NCBI RefSeq assembly: GCF_001042475.2
Contig: NZ_LECW02000004.1
Location: forward strand, 248,001 to 312,000
Source: Bacillus glycinifermentans
GTDB lineage: Bacteria > Bacillota > Bacilli > Bacillales > Bacillaceae
DNA length: 64,000 bases
Reading direction: 5' to 3'
The translations under genes and the position numbers were made by a program. The notes beneath the pieces were generated by a model. It was not told the origin of the DNA and made no database searches. It worked only from the letters and a program-made list of their open reading frames with translations. Below are positions 42,901 to 51,366 of the stretch, one piece after another. The first letter of the stretch is position 1, and every line of letters begins with the position of its first letter.

Positions 42901-43845
42901 CTATTTTGTTAAACTGTCCGTTATGAATTTCAACTGCCCTTCTAATGAAATCGGATCGGAAAAATAGAAGCCGATCGGGTCGATTTTATAGACATGTCCG
43001 CTTTTGACAGCGCCGAGGTTTTTCCAAATTGAAGTGTCGAACACACCGCCGTCGTCTCCGCCTGATTGCCAAGGACCTATAAAAATATAGTCTCCGGCGA
43101 AGTCAGGCAGCTTTTCCATCGAAATGCTCGTATACCCGGGGCCGGTGCTGATGGCTTTTTCCTTTGTTAGCTTTGTGGCGTTTAATCCGAGTTCTTTATA
43201 GACAATGCTTCCGCCCCGTCCGAATTTTTCCCCGAACACGTAAATCTCTTTGCCGTTCGTCTGCATAATGGAGACCGTTTTGTCACCGACGGCTTTTTGA
43301 ACTTTCGGTTTTGCCGCCGCAACTTTTTTGTCCCACTCAGCCAGCCATTTTTCCGCTTTATCTTCCGTTCCAGTCATCTTCCCGAAATCTTCAAGTTGTT
43401 CTCTCATGCCCTTTCCGTATTTCAGAGCGACCGTAGGCGCGATTTTTTCCAGCTTTTCGACATCCGCCCCTTGAGTTGTCCAAACGATGATCAGGTCAGG
43501 TTTTAAATTAATGATTTTTTCTTCAGAAACTCCGTCACCAATGTTTGTCACGCCATCGGTTTTTCCTTTGAAGTACGGGTTTTTGAATACTCTGTCAGAC
43601 GCCCCGACCACGTGAATGCCGAGCGTCTTGAGATATCCGTAATAGTCATCAGCCAAGACCACCACCCGTTTTGGGTGCTTAGGGACTTTAACCGTTCCGT
43701 TTTCAGCCTTATATGTAATGGTTTCTTCCTGCTTTGAGTCTGAAGAAGAGCCTTTGTTCGCTGATTGATTTCCGCATGCTGCCAAGGCTGAAATCAATAA
43801 TAAGGCAAAAAAAGCTGCCGTGATTTTCTTGCATCTATGAGTCAT
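42901..43845 (-). CDS. Iron(III)-siderophore ABC transporter substrate-binding lipoprotein
   Basis: 314 residues. Lipobox ALAACG (Cys24) after a signal peptide, then a Ser/Gly linker and a class III periplasmic-binding fold: VKVPKHPKRVVVLADDYYGY, NLKPDLIIVWTTQGADVEKL, a long connecting helix, and GRGGSIVYKELGLNATKL. It resembles hydroxamate-siderophore binders of the YxeB/FhuD type, with the ligand unproven. No permease or ATPase gene is adjacent, so it must share a transporter encoded elsewhere. A Fur box lies upstream. It is part of the accessory segment between yqgT and yqgS. Confidence 0.88.
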   Translation of the reverse strand: MTHRCKKITAAFFALLLISALAACGNQSANKGSSSDSKQEETITYKAENGTVKVPKHPKRVVVLADDYYGYLKTLGIHVVGASDRVFKNPYFKGKTDGVTNIGDGVSEEKIINLKPDLIIVWTTQGADVEKLEKIAPTVALKYGKGMREQLEDFGKMTGTEDKAEKWLAEWDKKVAAAKPKVQKAVGDKTVSIMQTNGKEIYVFGEKFGRGGSIVYKELGLNATKLTKEKAISTGPGYTSISMEKLPDFAGDYIFIGPWQSGGDDGGVFDTSIWKNLGAVKSGHVYKIDPIGFYFSDPISLEGQLKFITDSLTK

Positions 43846-43870
43846 CTTTCATTCCTTCTTTCTGAGTTTT

Positions 43871-43901
43871 GATAAAGAGAATCATTATCAATATGATTAT
43901 A
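43871..43901 (-). promoter_or_regulatory. Fur box and -10 of the siderophore-binding gene
   Basis: Minus strand TGATAATGATTCTC, with a second half TGATATAATCATA, fits overlapping 7-1-7 Fur sites (TGATAATnATTATCA). The -10 TATAAT (43896-43901, minus) overlaps it. Iron-starvation control is inferred. Confidence 0.7.
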
Positions 43902-43992
43902 TCACAACAAAACGCAGGTAAACACGATGTTTTTCGAAATGTTTCCCTACTGTATTCCGACAGCGCCAACAAAGCTTCCGGCCAATGAATGA

Positions 43993-44291
43993 AAACTTCG
44001 CAAAGAATTGTTCGGCAAAGGGCCTGAACGGATTCACACTGTATTTGTAGAAAACATGGCAGTCTCAACACTGTATGAAAACCCGAGTGCAAGCGAGCAG
44101 TTTATCGCCCGCCACCTGAAGGAAGAAAAACGGTAGATGCGGGCCGGACAAGCCTGATTCAAGATCTTTATTCCAAACAAACGCCGGAAGGGATGGAGGA
44201 GCTGATCGGGGCTAAGCCAGTTCATTTGTTTTCTGATATAAAATTGAGGGAATTCTCGCTGTATCTGCGTTTGTCTTTGACTAAAAAATAG
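43993..44291 (+). pseudogene. yrhF: Broken DUF2294 gene (yrhF-like)
   Basis: Two pieces in different frames: KLRKELFGKGPERIHTVFVE to LKEEKR (stop at 44136), then VDAGRTSLIQDLYSKQTPEG to the stop at 44291. Both belong to the DUF2294 family of B. subtilis YrhF. The N-terminus is missing; in its place lies a 17-bp copy of the yqgS terminator arm. In B. subtilis yrhF precedes yrhG, as here, but the formate dehydrogenase-like genes yrhE and yrhD are absent. Confidence 0.7.
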
Positions 44292-44305
44292 ATGAACATT
44301 TGTCA

Positions 44306-44335
44306 TTGACACATTTTTGTCACAATTGATATAAT
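44306..44335 (+). promoter_or_regulatory. Strong SigA promoter of yrhG
   Basis: Consensus TTGACA (44306-44311), 18-bp spacer, consensus TATAAT (44330-44335). The inverted repeat TGACA-catttt-TGTCA overlaps the -35 and could be an operator. Confidence 0.75.
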
Positions 44336-44448
44336 GTTGCTACAGTTATAGAAGACAAAAGCAATGGAATGTATGCACGAACTGTATATATTCTCTTTCA
44401 ATATCTTAATTCTGCTTGATTTTGTTGTATGGGTATGCATACAAGTTA

Positions 44449-44501
44449 GGCAGCATTCGAACGCCTGGTTGACACAGGTTATTTGAGTGCTGCCTTTTTT
44501 T
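44449..44501 (+). terminator. Terminator inside the yrhG leader
   Basis: GGCAGCA (44449-44455) pairs with TGCTGCC (44488-44494), with an inner CCTG/CAGG hairpin, followed by TTTTTTT. It lies about 110 nt after the predicted transcription start and 54 bp before the yrhG start, the usual position of an attenuator. Confidence 0.65.
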
Positions 44502-44554
44502 ATTGTCTTTCTGCCATAACTGTGAGAAAAGAAGAAATAATGGAGGGTTTTAGT

Positions 44555-45355
44555 ATGGCTTTTCGGAAACCGGATGAAATAGCGGATGCAGCAATTGAAG
44601 CAGGGATGAAAAAAATACAGCTCCCGCTGCCGTCTCTGCTTGTATTGGGGTTTTTAGGCGGCGCATTTATCGCGCTTGGGTACTTGCTTGATATCAGGGT
44701 AATCGGCGACCTGCCGAAAGAATGGGGAAGCCTGTCCAGCCTGATCGGAGCTGCCGTATTTCCTGTCGGTCTGATACTTGTGGTGCTCGCTGGCGCTGAA
44801 TTGATCACAGGGAATATGATGTCCGTTGCGATGGCTTTCTTTTCAAGAAAAATATCACTAAAACAATTGGCGGTTAACTGGGGAATCGTCACGATTATGA
44901 ACTTAATCGGCGCACTGTTTGTTGCTTACTTTTTCGGACATTTGGTTGGATTGACTGAAACAGGTCCTTATTTAGAAAAAACGATCGCCGTTGCACAAGG
45001 AAAACTCGATATGAGCTTCGGCAAGGTTCTCATTTCCGGCATCGGCTGTAACTGGCTTGTATGTCTTGCGGTATGGCTTTCTTTCGGCGCACAAGACGGA
45101 GCAGGAAAAATCCTTGGGATCTGGTTCCCAATTATGGCTTTTGTGGCAATCGGATTTCAGCACGTTGTCGCCAACATGTTTGTGATTCCCGCAGCCATTT
45201 TTGCAGGCTCGTTCACGTGGGGGCAGTTTATCGGAAACATCATTCCGGCTTTTATCGGCAATGTCATTGGCGGAGCCGTGTTTGTCGGTCTCATTTACTT
45301 TATTGGATACCACAAGAAAGACCGCTCCAGAAAAGAAATGAAGCAGGTATCATAA
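44555..45355 (+). CDS. yrhG: Formate/nitrite transporter family protein YrhG
   Basis: 266 residues from the ATG at 44555 (GGAGGGTTTTAGT upstream), the same length as B. subtilis YrhG. A FocA/NirC (FNT) channel: six membrane helices (about 28-50, 60-85, 105-130, 155-180, 190-210 and 225-250), with the signatures AGAELITGNMMSVAMAFFSR and GIGCNWLVCLAVWLSFGAQD; the central His in FQHVVANMF is the pore His. It moves formate or a related anion through the membrane. In B. subtilis it is with yrhDEF; here only a yrhF relic remains, so its substrate metabolism is unclear. Confidence 0.93.
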   Translation: MAFRKPDEIADAAIEAGMKKIQLPLPSLLVLGFLGGAFIALGYLLDIRVIGDLPKEWGSLSSLIGAAVFPVGLILVVLAGAELITGNMMSVAMAFFSRKISLKQLAVNWGIVTIMNLIGALFVAYFFGHLVGLTETGPYLEKTIAVAQGKLDMSFGKVLISGIGCNWLVCLAVWLSFGAQDGAGKILGIWFPIMAFVAIGFQHVVANMFVIPAAIFAGSFTWGQFIGNIIPAFIGNVIGGAVFVGLIYFIGYHKKDRSRKEMKQVS

Positions 45356-45716
45356 ACAAAGGGCAAATCCACTCGATGAAACATGCGAATTCCGTCCGTA
45401 TTTGGAAAAAGATGTTCATAAAATGAAATTTGGTGGATATGCTTACAAAGTAAGAAAAAAGCAAAAGAGGCTGAACAAAATTACAATGAGACAGCGACGT
45501 CAACCTGGACGTGATACAGCCTGTGGAAGAGTTCGTGTCCTTCCTTAACCGATGCTTATCGCACGCATTAAAATCGGAATAGACGGACATACGGCTCCCC
45601 GCAGGCAGTAGAGGCATTGGTGTCTTCTTTTGTCTGCGGTTTTTACTTGCCCGCGGCAGAAGAAATGATGCCGGGGATTATTTCGCTTGAAGCGGATTTG
45701 AAAGGAGGTGAGCGAT
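45356..45716. other. Degenerate spacer without a recognised gene
   Basis: No intact gene. Short open stretches occur on the plus strand, for example PVEEFVSFLNRCLSHALKSE and PQAVEALVSSFVCGFYLPAA, then EEMMPGIISLEADLKGGER running up to the next small frame. They look like decayed coding DNA of phage or mobile origin, which I cannot assign. Confidence 0.5.
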
Positions 45717-45839
45717 ATGACGATTAACAAAAGGTTTAAAAACCCGGAAGAATTCGAATGAGAACAGCAGATTGAGCAAATTTATGATGAAATGAAAGAG
45801 TCTCAGTTAAAGCATCTTTATTTAACAAACTGGCGCTAA
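45717..45839 (+). pseudogene. Small gene interrupted by an in-frame TGA
   Basis: Behind a perfect SD (AAAGGAGGTGAGCGAT) the frame MTINKRFKNPEEFE meets TGA at 45759, then continues in frame as EQQIEQIYDEMKESQLKHLY to the TAA at 45837. One TGG-to-TGA change would explain it. The family is not recognised. The end overlaps the start of the transposase remnant. Confidence 0.45.
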
Positions 45840-46427
45840 AAGCAATAAAAAATTTGAATTAGATCACCAAATTGCACGATTTGATTTTGAAGTTGGAGCC
45901 GTCGCTCTTTATTCTGGTTATTTAACGACTCCGATCTGTAAAGAATTAGCTGACCGCCATATTTTTGGCGTTATTGCCCATAGACGATATCACCCTACTA
46001 GAGGCTTGTTTCCAAAATGGAAGTTTCATGATGACAGTGAAAAAGACAGTTACATTTGCCCGAACCAGCAAACACTTACATACTCAACAACTGACCGAAA
46101 AGGCTGCCGGTCATATAAATCAAATCCTGAAACCTGTTCCGCATGCCCATTGCTTGAGCACTGCACAAGATTAAAGAACCGCCAGAAAGTCATTGCCCGG
46201 CATGTATGGGAGGACCACAAAGAAAAGACCAGACAAAATCGTTTGTCTGTTTCAGGGAAAACCCTCTATAAAAAAAGAAAAGAAAAAATAGAGCGAAGCT
46301 TTGCAGATTCAAAACAGCTGCATGGACTTCGCTATTGCAGGTTGAAGGGAAAATGGAATGTGAGTGACAAGTTCTCCTCACAGCCGCATGCCAGAACATG
46401 AAGAAGATTGCCACATACCTAGCCAAG
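45826..46427 (+). pseudogene. IS1182-family transposase, C-terminal remnant
   Basis: Residues QTGAKSNKKFELDHQIARFD, SGYLTTPICKELADRHIFGV, and the zinc-like C-terminal region YICPNQQTLTYSTTDRKGC with SACPLLEHCTRLKNRQKV match IS1182-type DDE transposases (IERSFADSKQLHGLRYCRLK near the end). The N-terminal half is absent. A frameshift near 46350 precedes the terminal MKKIATYLAKQG. Inactive. Confidence 0.8.
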
Positions 46428-46444
46428 CAGGGCTAGGTATGTGG
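46411..46444 (+). terminator. Strong hairpin at the end of the transposase remnant
   Basis: Perfect 14-bp stem CCACATACCTAGCC / GGCTAGGTATGTGG, then GAGCTCTTTTT. Confidence 0.7.
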
Positions 46445-46483
46445 GAGCTCTTTTTCTGTATCTAAAATCCGATGAATACAGCA

Positions 46484-46518
46484 CAAAAAAAGCTTCCGGC
46501 CAATGCACGGAAGCTTTT
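46484..46518 (-). terminator. Terminator of yqgS
   Basis: Minus strand AAGCTTCCG-tgcattggc-CGGAAGCTT followed by TTTTTG. One arm plus the loop (17 bp) is repeated at 43971-43987. Confidence 0.85.
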
Positions 46519-46520
46519 TC

Positions 46521-48416
46521 CTATTCTTTATTGCTTTTCTTTTGGTGGCTTTTTAAACGTTCACTGTCGTAAAATCTCAGTAAATCCCCGTAAATGATTT
46601 GATCAGAGTATGAGAGCTCCTGTTTTGCTTTTTCGACAAAAGCCTCACAGCTTTCTTGATCTTTCGCAGACTTGCCGGTTGATTTATCATAGCATACGCC
46701 GTCTGTGTATATGCGGTCCTTCGTAATGACGCTTCCGTCGCGAAGGACTGTGAATTCCGTTTTATCGCGGGAAAACAGGTCGTTCCCGAACTGGATTTGA
46801 TCGCTTGAATCGATCCCGAGCAGGTTGAGCAATGTCGGACGGATATCAACCTGTCCGCCGACGGTGTCAATCGTTTTCGGCTTTTTATCCGTGACGCCCG
46901 GAATATGGATCACAATCGGGACTCGTTGAAGCTGCACTTCCTCAAAAGGCGTGATTTCCTTGCCGAGGAACTGTCCCATCGCTTCATTATGGTTTTCCGA
47001 AATTCCGTAATGGTCCCCGTATAACACGATTATCGAATTTTCATACAGTCCGTCCTTTTTCAGCTTTTCAATAAACCGCTTAAGCGCTTCGTCCTGATAG
47101 CGGACGGTCGGGAAATATTTGTTCAGCGTGCTGCTTTTCGAATCGAATTCGTCGATCATTTTATCCTCTTCGTTCAGTTCAAAAGGAAAATGATTCGTCA
47201 GCGTGATCAGGCGGGTGTAAAACGGCTGCGGAATTTCTTTCATCAGCTCTGATGTCTGCTCAAAGAATTCTTTATCTTTCAATCCCCATCCTACCGAGTT
47301 TTCATCATTTACGTCATACGATTTGACATCGTAAAACTTATCATATTTAAGCGACTCATACATGATGTCCCGGTTCCAGAAGCTTTTGTTGTTCGCATGA
47401 AAAACCGCGGAATAATAGCCGTGATTTTTCAAAATGGCAGGCATCGCCGTATACTTGTTTGCAGCATTTGTAAAGAAGACCGCTCCTCTTCCCAAAGGAT
47501 AAAGAGAGTTGTCGACGATGAATTCAGAATCTGCTGTTTTCCCCTGTCCTGTCTGATGATAAACGTTTTCAAAACTGTAGCTTTTTTTGATCAGGTCGTT
47601 CAAATAAGGAGTGATTTCTTTGCCGTTCAATTTCCGGTTCAAGACAAAGCTTTGGGTGGATTCCAATGAAACTAAAATCACATTGCGCCCTTTGGCGATT
47701 CCGGACATATCCTTGCTCGGGTCAGTCCGGTTTGCGCTGAGATAGTTTTCGATTTCGGTGAGGCTGTTGCTGTCAGCCAGTGCGCGCTGGGCAGACTGCT
47801 TGGACTGGATCAGGGCATCGTAGATGTGGAAATTGTAGAGGCTGATGTTTTTGACGAGCACTTCCCTGTCAAACGATCTCGTCAAGAGCTGCGGCCTCTC
47901 TGTTTCCGATACTCCCAGATTGAAAAAGAAAACGGCTGCGACAAACAGAAAGTAGGCCGCCTTCTCTTTCCTTGTCGCCGCACCGACGGTTTTCTCCGGC
48001 TGGCGCTTGTACAGCCACATCAAAATGATGATGTCAACGGCAAGAAGGAGATCGGTAGGCATGAACAGGGAATTGATGCTGCTTCCCAAGTCGCCCATGT
48101 TATTCGTCTGGAACAATACCGGGATCGTCAGGAAGTCATTGTAAAAACGGTAGAAAATCATATTTGCCAAAAGGACGAACGTCAGAACGATGCTCACCAC
48201 GATAATAAAACGATTTCTGTTTTTTTCTTTAAAAAACAGGCTGATTCCGAAAATAAACAGCAAAAAGCTTAGTGGATTGATGAACAAAATAAACTCTTGC
48301 ATGAAATTTTCGATTTTAATATTGAAGCTTGTTTTATACACGACATACGTTTTCAGCCACATCAGCAATGTCGCAATGAGCAAAAACGAAATTTTCGAAA
48401 AAAATGACTTTTGCAT
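46521..48416 (-). CDS. yqgS: Lipoteichoic acid synthase-type membrane enzyme YqgS
   Basis: 631 residues. Five N-terminal membrane helices (within about 1-185) and an extracellular sulfatase-like domain. The catalytic Thr is in [20 protein letters not shown], metal ligands are in VILVSLES and [11 protein letters not shown], and signal-peptidase processing before the domain is typical. It adds glycerol phosphate to lipoteichoic acid; B. subtilis has four LtaS paralogues and YqgS is one active in vegetative and sporulating cells. It is monocistronic, next to the accessory segment. Confidence 0.94.
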   Translation of the reverse strand: MQKSFFSKISFLLIATLLMWLKTYVVYKTSFNIKIENFMQEFILFINPLSFLLFIFGISLFFKEKNRNRFIIVVSIVLTFVLLANMIFYRFYNDFLTIPVLFQTNNMGDLGSSINSLFMPTDLLLAVDIIILMWLYKRQPEKTVGAATRKEKAAYFLFVAAVFFFNLGVSETERPQLLTRSFDREVLVKNISLYNFHIYDALIQSKQSAQRALADSNSLTEIENYLSANRTDPSKDMSGIAKGRNVILVSLESTQSFVLNRKLNGKEITPYLNDLIKKSYSFENVYHQTGQGKTADSEFIVDNSLYPLGRGAVFFTNAANKYTAMPAILKNHGYYSAVFHANNKSFWNRDIMYESLKYDKFYDVKSYDVNDENSVGWGLKDKEFFEQTSELMKEIPQPFYTRLITLTNHFPFELNEEDKMIDEFDSKSSTLNKYFPTVRYQDEALKRFIEKLKKDGLYENSIIVLYGDHYGISENHNEAMGQFLGKEITPFEEVQLQRVPIVIHIPGVTDKKPKTIDTVGGQVDIRPTLLNLLGIDSSDQIQFGNDLFSRDKTEFTVLRDGSVITKDRIYTDGVCYDKSTGKSAKDQESCEAFVEKAKQELSYSDQIIYGDLLRFYDSERLKSHQKKSNKE

Positions 48417-48546
48417 TCCTAACCTCCCTATACAGCAATCAGGCAGATTCCATAAATTTCTTATTTTAGTAAAAAGGTTAAAAATAACTAAATTATATCT
48501 TAGCGTGTCTTCATAAAAAAATCAATCCATTTTAACAAAGCTACCC

Positions 48547-49521
48547 TTAATGAAGCTGGGCCTCGCTTTGCAGCCATGCGTTCTTTGCGATCCACGCTCC
48601 GCCGATAACGCCGGCATCATTTCCGAGCGAAGCGATCACGATATCCGCAGCCTCTCCCGCTCTTGGAAACACGTACTTTTTAAACGATTTTTCAACATTG
48701 GCGCGGAGGATTTCGCCCGCTTTTGATACGCCGCCGCCAATGACGATTTTTGAAGGATTCAACGAGCTTGCCAGATTGCCGAGAACCAGTCCGAGATGGT
48801 TTGTAACATATTCGATGACATACGCTGCTGCCGGATCGTTTTGTTCAGCCGCTTCGAAAATTTCGCGTGACGATAGTGCAGGGTGATCTTTTAAAACGGT
48901 TTCACAATCGCCTGCCGCAATTTTCTCTTTGGCGATCCTGACAATGCCGGTGGCGGACGCAATCGTTTCAATGCAGCCGGTTTTCCCGCAGTTGCAAGGG
49001 GCACCTCCTTCTGCAACAGCACAAATGTGGCCGATTTCCCCTCCGGCTCCGTTCTTGCCGTGGACGATTTCACCGTTGACGATAATGCCGCCGCCGACAC
49101 CGGTTCCTAACGTAGCGAGAATGAGATGTTTTGCGCCGTCACCCGCACCTTTCCACATTTCCCCGAGAGCGGCGATGTTTGCGTCGTTTTCGATGACGGC
49201 CGGAAGCCCTGTTTCCGCCTCCAGATGGTCTTTTAACGGATAGTTTTCCCAGCCCATATTGGTCGTCTTGTAAACGACGCCCGTCTCTATATTGACCGGT
49301 CCCGGCGCCCCCATTCCGATCCATTTTAAGATGTGTTTCGGCTTCCCGATTTCCCTCAGCTTGCTGTCAATCGCTTTTGCGATGTCTACCGTCACCGTTT
49401 TTCCCGATTTATCGGTCGGGATTTCCCACTTGTGCCGGATTTCCCCATAAGCGCTTACAAAAGCGAGTTTTACGGTCGTTCCCCCGAGGTCGACTCCGAC
49501 CAGCCAGCTTTCATTCATCAT
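48547..49521 (-). CDS. glcK: Glucokinase (ROK family)
   Basis: 324 residues. Phosphorylates glucose with ATP. The phosphate loop [14 protein letters not shown], the ROK signature with the zinc motif [10 protein letters not shown] (near residue 176), and [14 protein letters not shown] at the end are present. The catalytic Asp is in [20 protein letters not shown] precedes two adjacent ATGs. It follows yqgQ by 25 bp on the same strand and is probably coexpressed with it. Confidence 0.97.
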   Translation of the reverse strand: MMNESWLVGVDLGGTTVKLAFVSAYGEIRHKWEIPTDKSGKTVTVDIAKAIDSKLREIGKPKHILKWIGMGAPGPVNIETGVVYKTTNMGWENYPLKDHLEAETGLPAVIENDANIAALGEMWKGAGDGAKHLILATLGTGVGGGIIVNGEIVHGKNGAGGEIGHICAVAEGGAPCNCGKTGCIETIASATGIVRIAKEKIAAGDCETVLKDHPALSSREIFEAAEQNDPAAAYVIEYVTNHLGLVLGNLASSLNPSKIVIGGGVSKAGEILRANVEKSFKKYVFPRAGEAADIVIASLGNDAGVIGGAWIAKNAWLQSEAQLH

Positions 49522-49546
49522 AAGTCCCCCTTAAAACCCAACTGTT

Positions 49547-49756
49547 TTATTTTCTCTTTACATTTGTCAGTTCATTCTGCAAAATCGACATCGCTTGTGC
49601 CCATTCTTCTTTCTCGATCAGGTTTGCAAAAAGCATTTCTTTGAGTTCGTCCATCATATACTCAAGCTCCAGCTCCCGATCTCCGAAATACACATAGCAC
49701 CCGAACCGTTTCAAGAACAACTGTACATCGTATGCTGTTTTCATGTCATCCACCAT
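49547..49756 (-). CDS. yqgQ: DUF910 small protein YqgQ
   Basis: 69 residues: MKTAYDVQLFLKRFGCYVYF after MVDD, then GDRELELEYMMDELKEML and an acidic helical bundle. Typical YqgQ family, found before glcK in many Bacillales. The function is unknown; a three-helix fold has been reported for the B. subtilis protein. SD and spacing suggest cotranscription with glcK. Confidence 0.88.
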   Translation of the reverse strand: MVDDMKTAYDVQLFLKRFGCYVYFGDRELELEYMMDELKEMLFANLIEKEEWAQAMSILQNELTNVKRK

Positions 49757-49806
49757 TCTTTTAAAAACCTAACAATAGCGTATAAATAAACCCGGTTGGC
49801 GTCAAG

Positions 49807-49844
49807 CAAAAAAAGCCTGTCTTCTCATTATGAAAACAGGCTTT
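49807..49844 (-). terminator. Terminator of the GerA/SpoVAF-like gene
   Basis: Minus strand AAAGCCTGT-tttcataatgagaag-ACAGGCTTT followed by TTTTGC. It overlaps the stop codon region. Confidence 0.8.
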
Positions 49845-51297
49845 AGCGGTCGGGGTCCTGCGGGTCCAAAAATACGGGCCTTCTGTTTTTCAGCGGCATC
49901 GGAGTGCGAATCGCGATATCGCGGAAAGCCCTGTAATCAAAGGGAATAAACGGCCATAAATAAGGAACATGAAAGGATTTCATCCTTACCAAATAAATGA
50001 TCCAGCAGAAAATGCCGATAACAAAGCCCATTGGACCAAAAGCGCCCGCAGCGATGAGAAGCGCGAGTCTGACAAGGCGGTTGGCGATGCTCATCTCATA
50101 GCTCGGCGTGGCGAACGTGCCGATCGCCGCAACGGCTAAATACAGCACGACCTCATGGGAGAAGAGTCCGACCTGCACTGCCACTTCGCCGATCATTAAC
50201 GCAGCCACAAGACCGAGAGCTGTGGCAAGCGATGACGGCGTGTGAATCGCCGCCATTCTCATCATATCGACCCCTAATTCGATGATCAGAAACTGCGCCA
50301 GTAACGGAAGTGCTCCCTTTTTATCAGGGCCGATATAATGAAGGGCGTCCGGCAGCAGTTCAGGGTGAATGGACAGCAAAAACCACAGCGGCAGCAGGAA
50401 GATCGATGCCAATACCGATATAAAGCGAACCATACGCAAATAAGCCCCTGCCAGCGGTTTGTTTCTGTACTCTTCCGCATGCTGCAAATGGTGCCAGAAG
50501 GTTACAGGCGTAATCAGGGCGCTCGGCGAGCCGTCGACAAAGACGAGGATGTGGCCTTCATACAAATGTACGGCCGCCGTATCAGGCCTTTCTGTATAGC
50601 GGACCGTCGGATACGGATTCCAATGCCGGCCGCCGATGTACTCTTCCAGCGTTTTTTCGGCCATTGTCAAAGCATCTGTATCGATCGTTTCCAGTGATTT
50701 TTTTAGCTTTTTCACGTTCTCCAAATCGGCGATGTCTTCAAGATAGCACACGACAACATCCGTCTTGCTTCTTCTCCCGACTTGGAGGATCTCCATTCGG
50801 AGCGAACGGTCGCGGATTCTTCTCCTTGTCAATGCTGTGTTAAATACAATCGTTTCGACAAAACCGTCCCTCGATCCCCTGACGACACGTTCATTGTCAG
50901 GCTCTTCGGGATTTCTTGCCGGGTATGTCCTGGCATCTATAATAATGGCATGATCGACACCGTCTGCAAGCAGCACGGCGGGACCCGCCAGCACCTGGTC
51001 TGCTGCTTTGTCGAGGTCATCCTCCGTCGAAACTTCGATATAAGGTATATAGGTTTTGATCAGCTTTTCGAGCGGATCGTCTTCCAAACACTCGGGAGAA
51101 AGCTTTGAAAGATTTTTCAGCAAATGATGCGTGATATCGTCTTTTACAAACCCGTCGACCAAATACAGGGCCATGTTTCTTCCGGCATAGATCACGTCGA
51201 GCCGGATCATGTCAAAGCTTTTGCCGACCCCCAATTTTTCATTTAAATAATCGACATTTTCAGCCAGGTTTTCCTTCACAAACTGTTTTTTTTCCAT
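49843..51297 (-). CDS. Spore germination protein, GerA/SpoVAF family
   Basis: 484 residues from the ATG at 51297 (GGGAGC upstream); an ATG at 51360 has no SD. The large N-terminal hydrophilic domain (about 1-285) contains RSKTDVVVCYLEDIADLENV, and the C-terminal half has about five membrane helices, including FISVLASIFLLPLWFLLSIH and PLLAQFLIIELGVDMMRMAA. It resembles SpoVAF more than GerAA. No GerB- or GerC-type gene lies nearby. In B. subtilis 168 I recall no such gene between gluP and yqgQ. A role in spore DPA release or germination is inferred from the family. Confidence 0.88.
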   Translation of the reverse strand: MEKKQFVKENLAENVDYLNEKLGVGKSFDMIRLDVIYAGRNMALYLVDGFVKDDITHHLLKNLSKLSPECLEDDPLEKLIKTYIPYIEVSTEDDLDKAADQVLAGPAVLLADGVDHAIIIDARTYPARNPEEPDNERVVRGSRDGFVETIVFNTALTRRRIRDRSLRMEILQVGRRSKTDVVVCYLEDIADLENVKKLKKSLETIDTDALTMAEKTLEEYIGGRHWNPYPTVRYTERPDTAAVHLYEGHILVFVDGSPSALITPVTFWHHLQHAEEYRNKPLAGAYLRMVRFISVLASIFLLPLWFLLSIHPELLPDALHYIGPDKKGALPLLAQFLIIELGVDMMRMAAIHTPSSLATALGLVAALMIGEVAVQVGLFSHEVVLYLAVAAIGTFATPSYEMSIANRLVRLALLIAAGAFGPMGFVIGIFCWIIYLVRMKSFHVPYLWPFIPFDYRAFRDIAIRTPMPLKNRRPVFLDPQDPDR

Positions 51298-51366
51298 GAA
51301 AAAGCTCCCGTCAAAAGATCTGTTTTTCAGACCATTTTTAACATAACGGAAGCATTTCATACTTGA

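Noticed and set aside
43835-44312. Minus-strand reading frames in the yrhF relic
   Set aside because: They are antisense to a recognisable DUF2294 sequence, have no SD and match no family.
44306-44328. Rex or Fnr site at the yrhG promoter
   Set aside because: TTGTCACAA and TGACA-TGTCA are short palindromes, but neither the Rex (TTGTGAAN4TTCACAA) nor the Fnr (TGTGAN6TCACA) spacing is met.
44342-44554. ZTP, THF or T-box riboswitch before yrhG
   Set aside because: None of the conserved cores of these classes could be found by eye; it is kept only as an unassigned leader.
51298-51360. Longer N-terminus for the GerA/SpoVAF-like protein
   Set aside because: The ATG at 51360 has no SD and adds a basic stretch not typical of the family.
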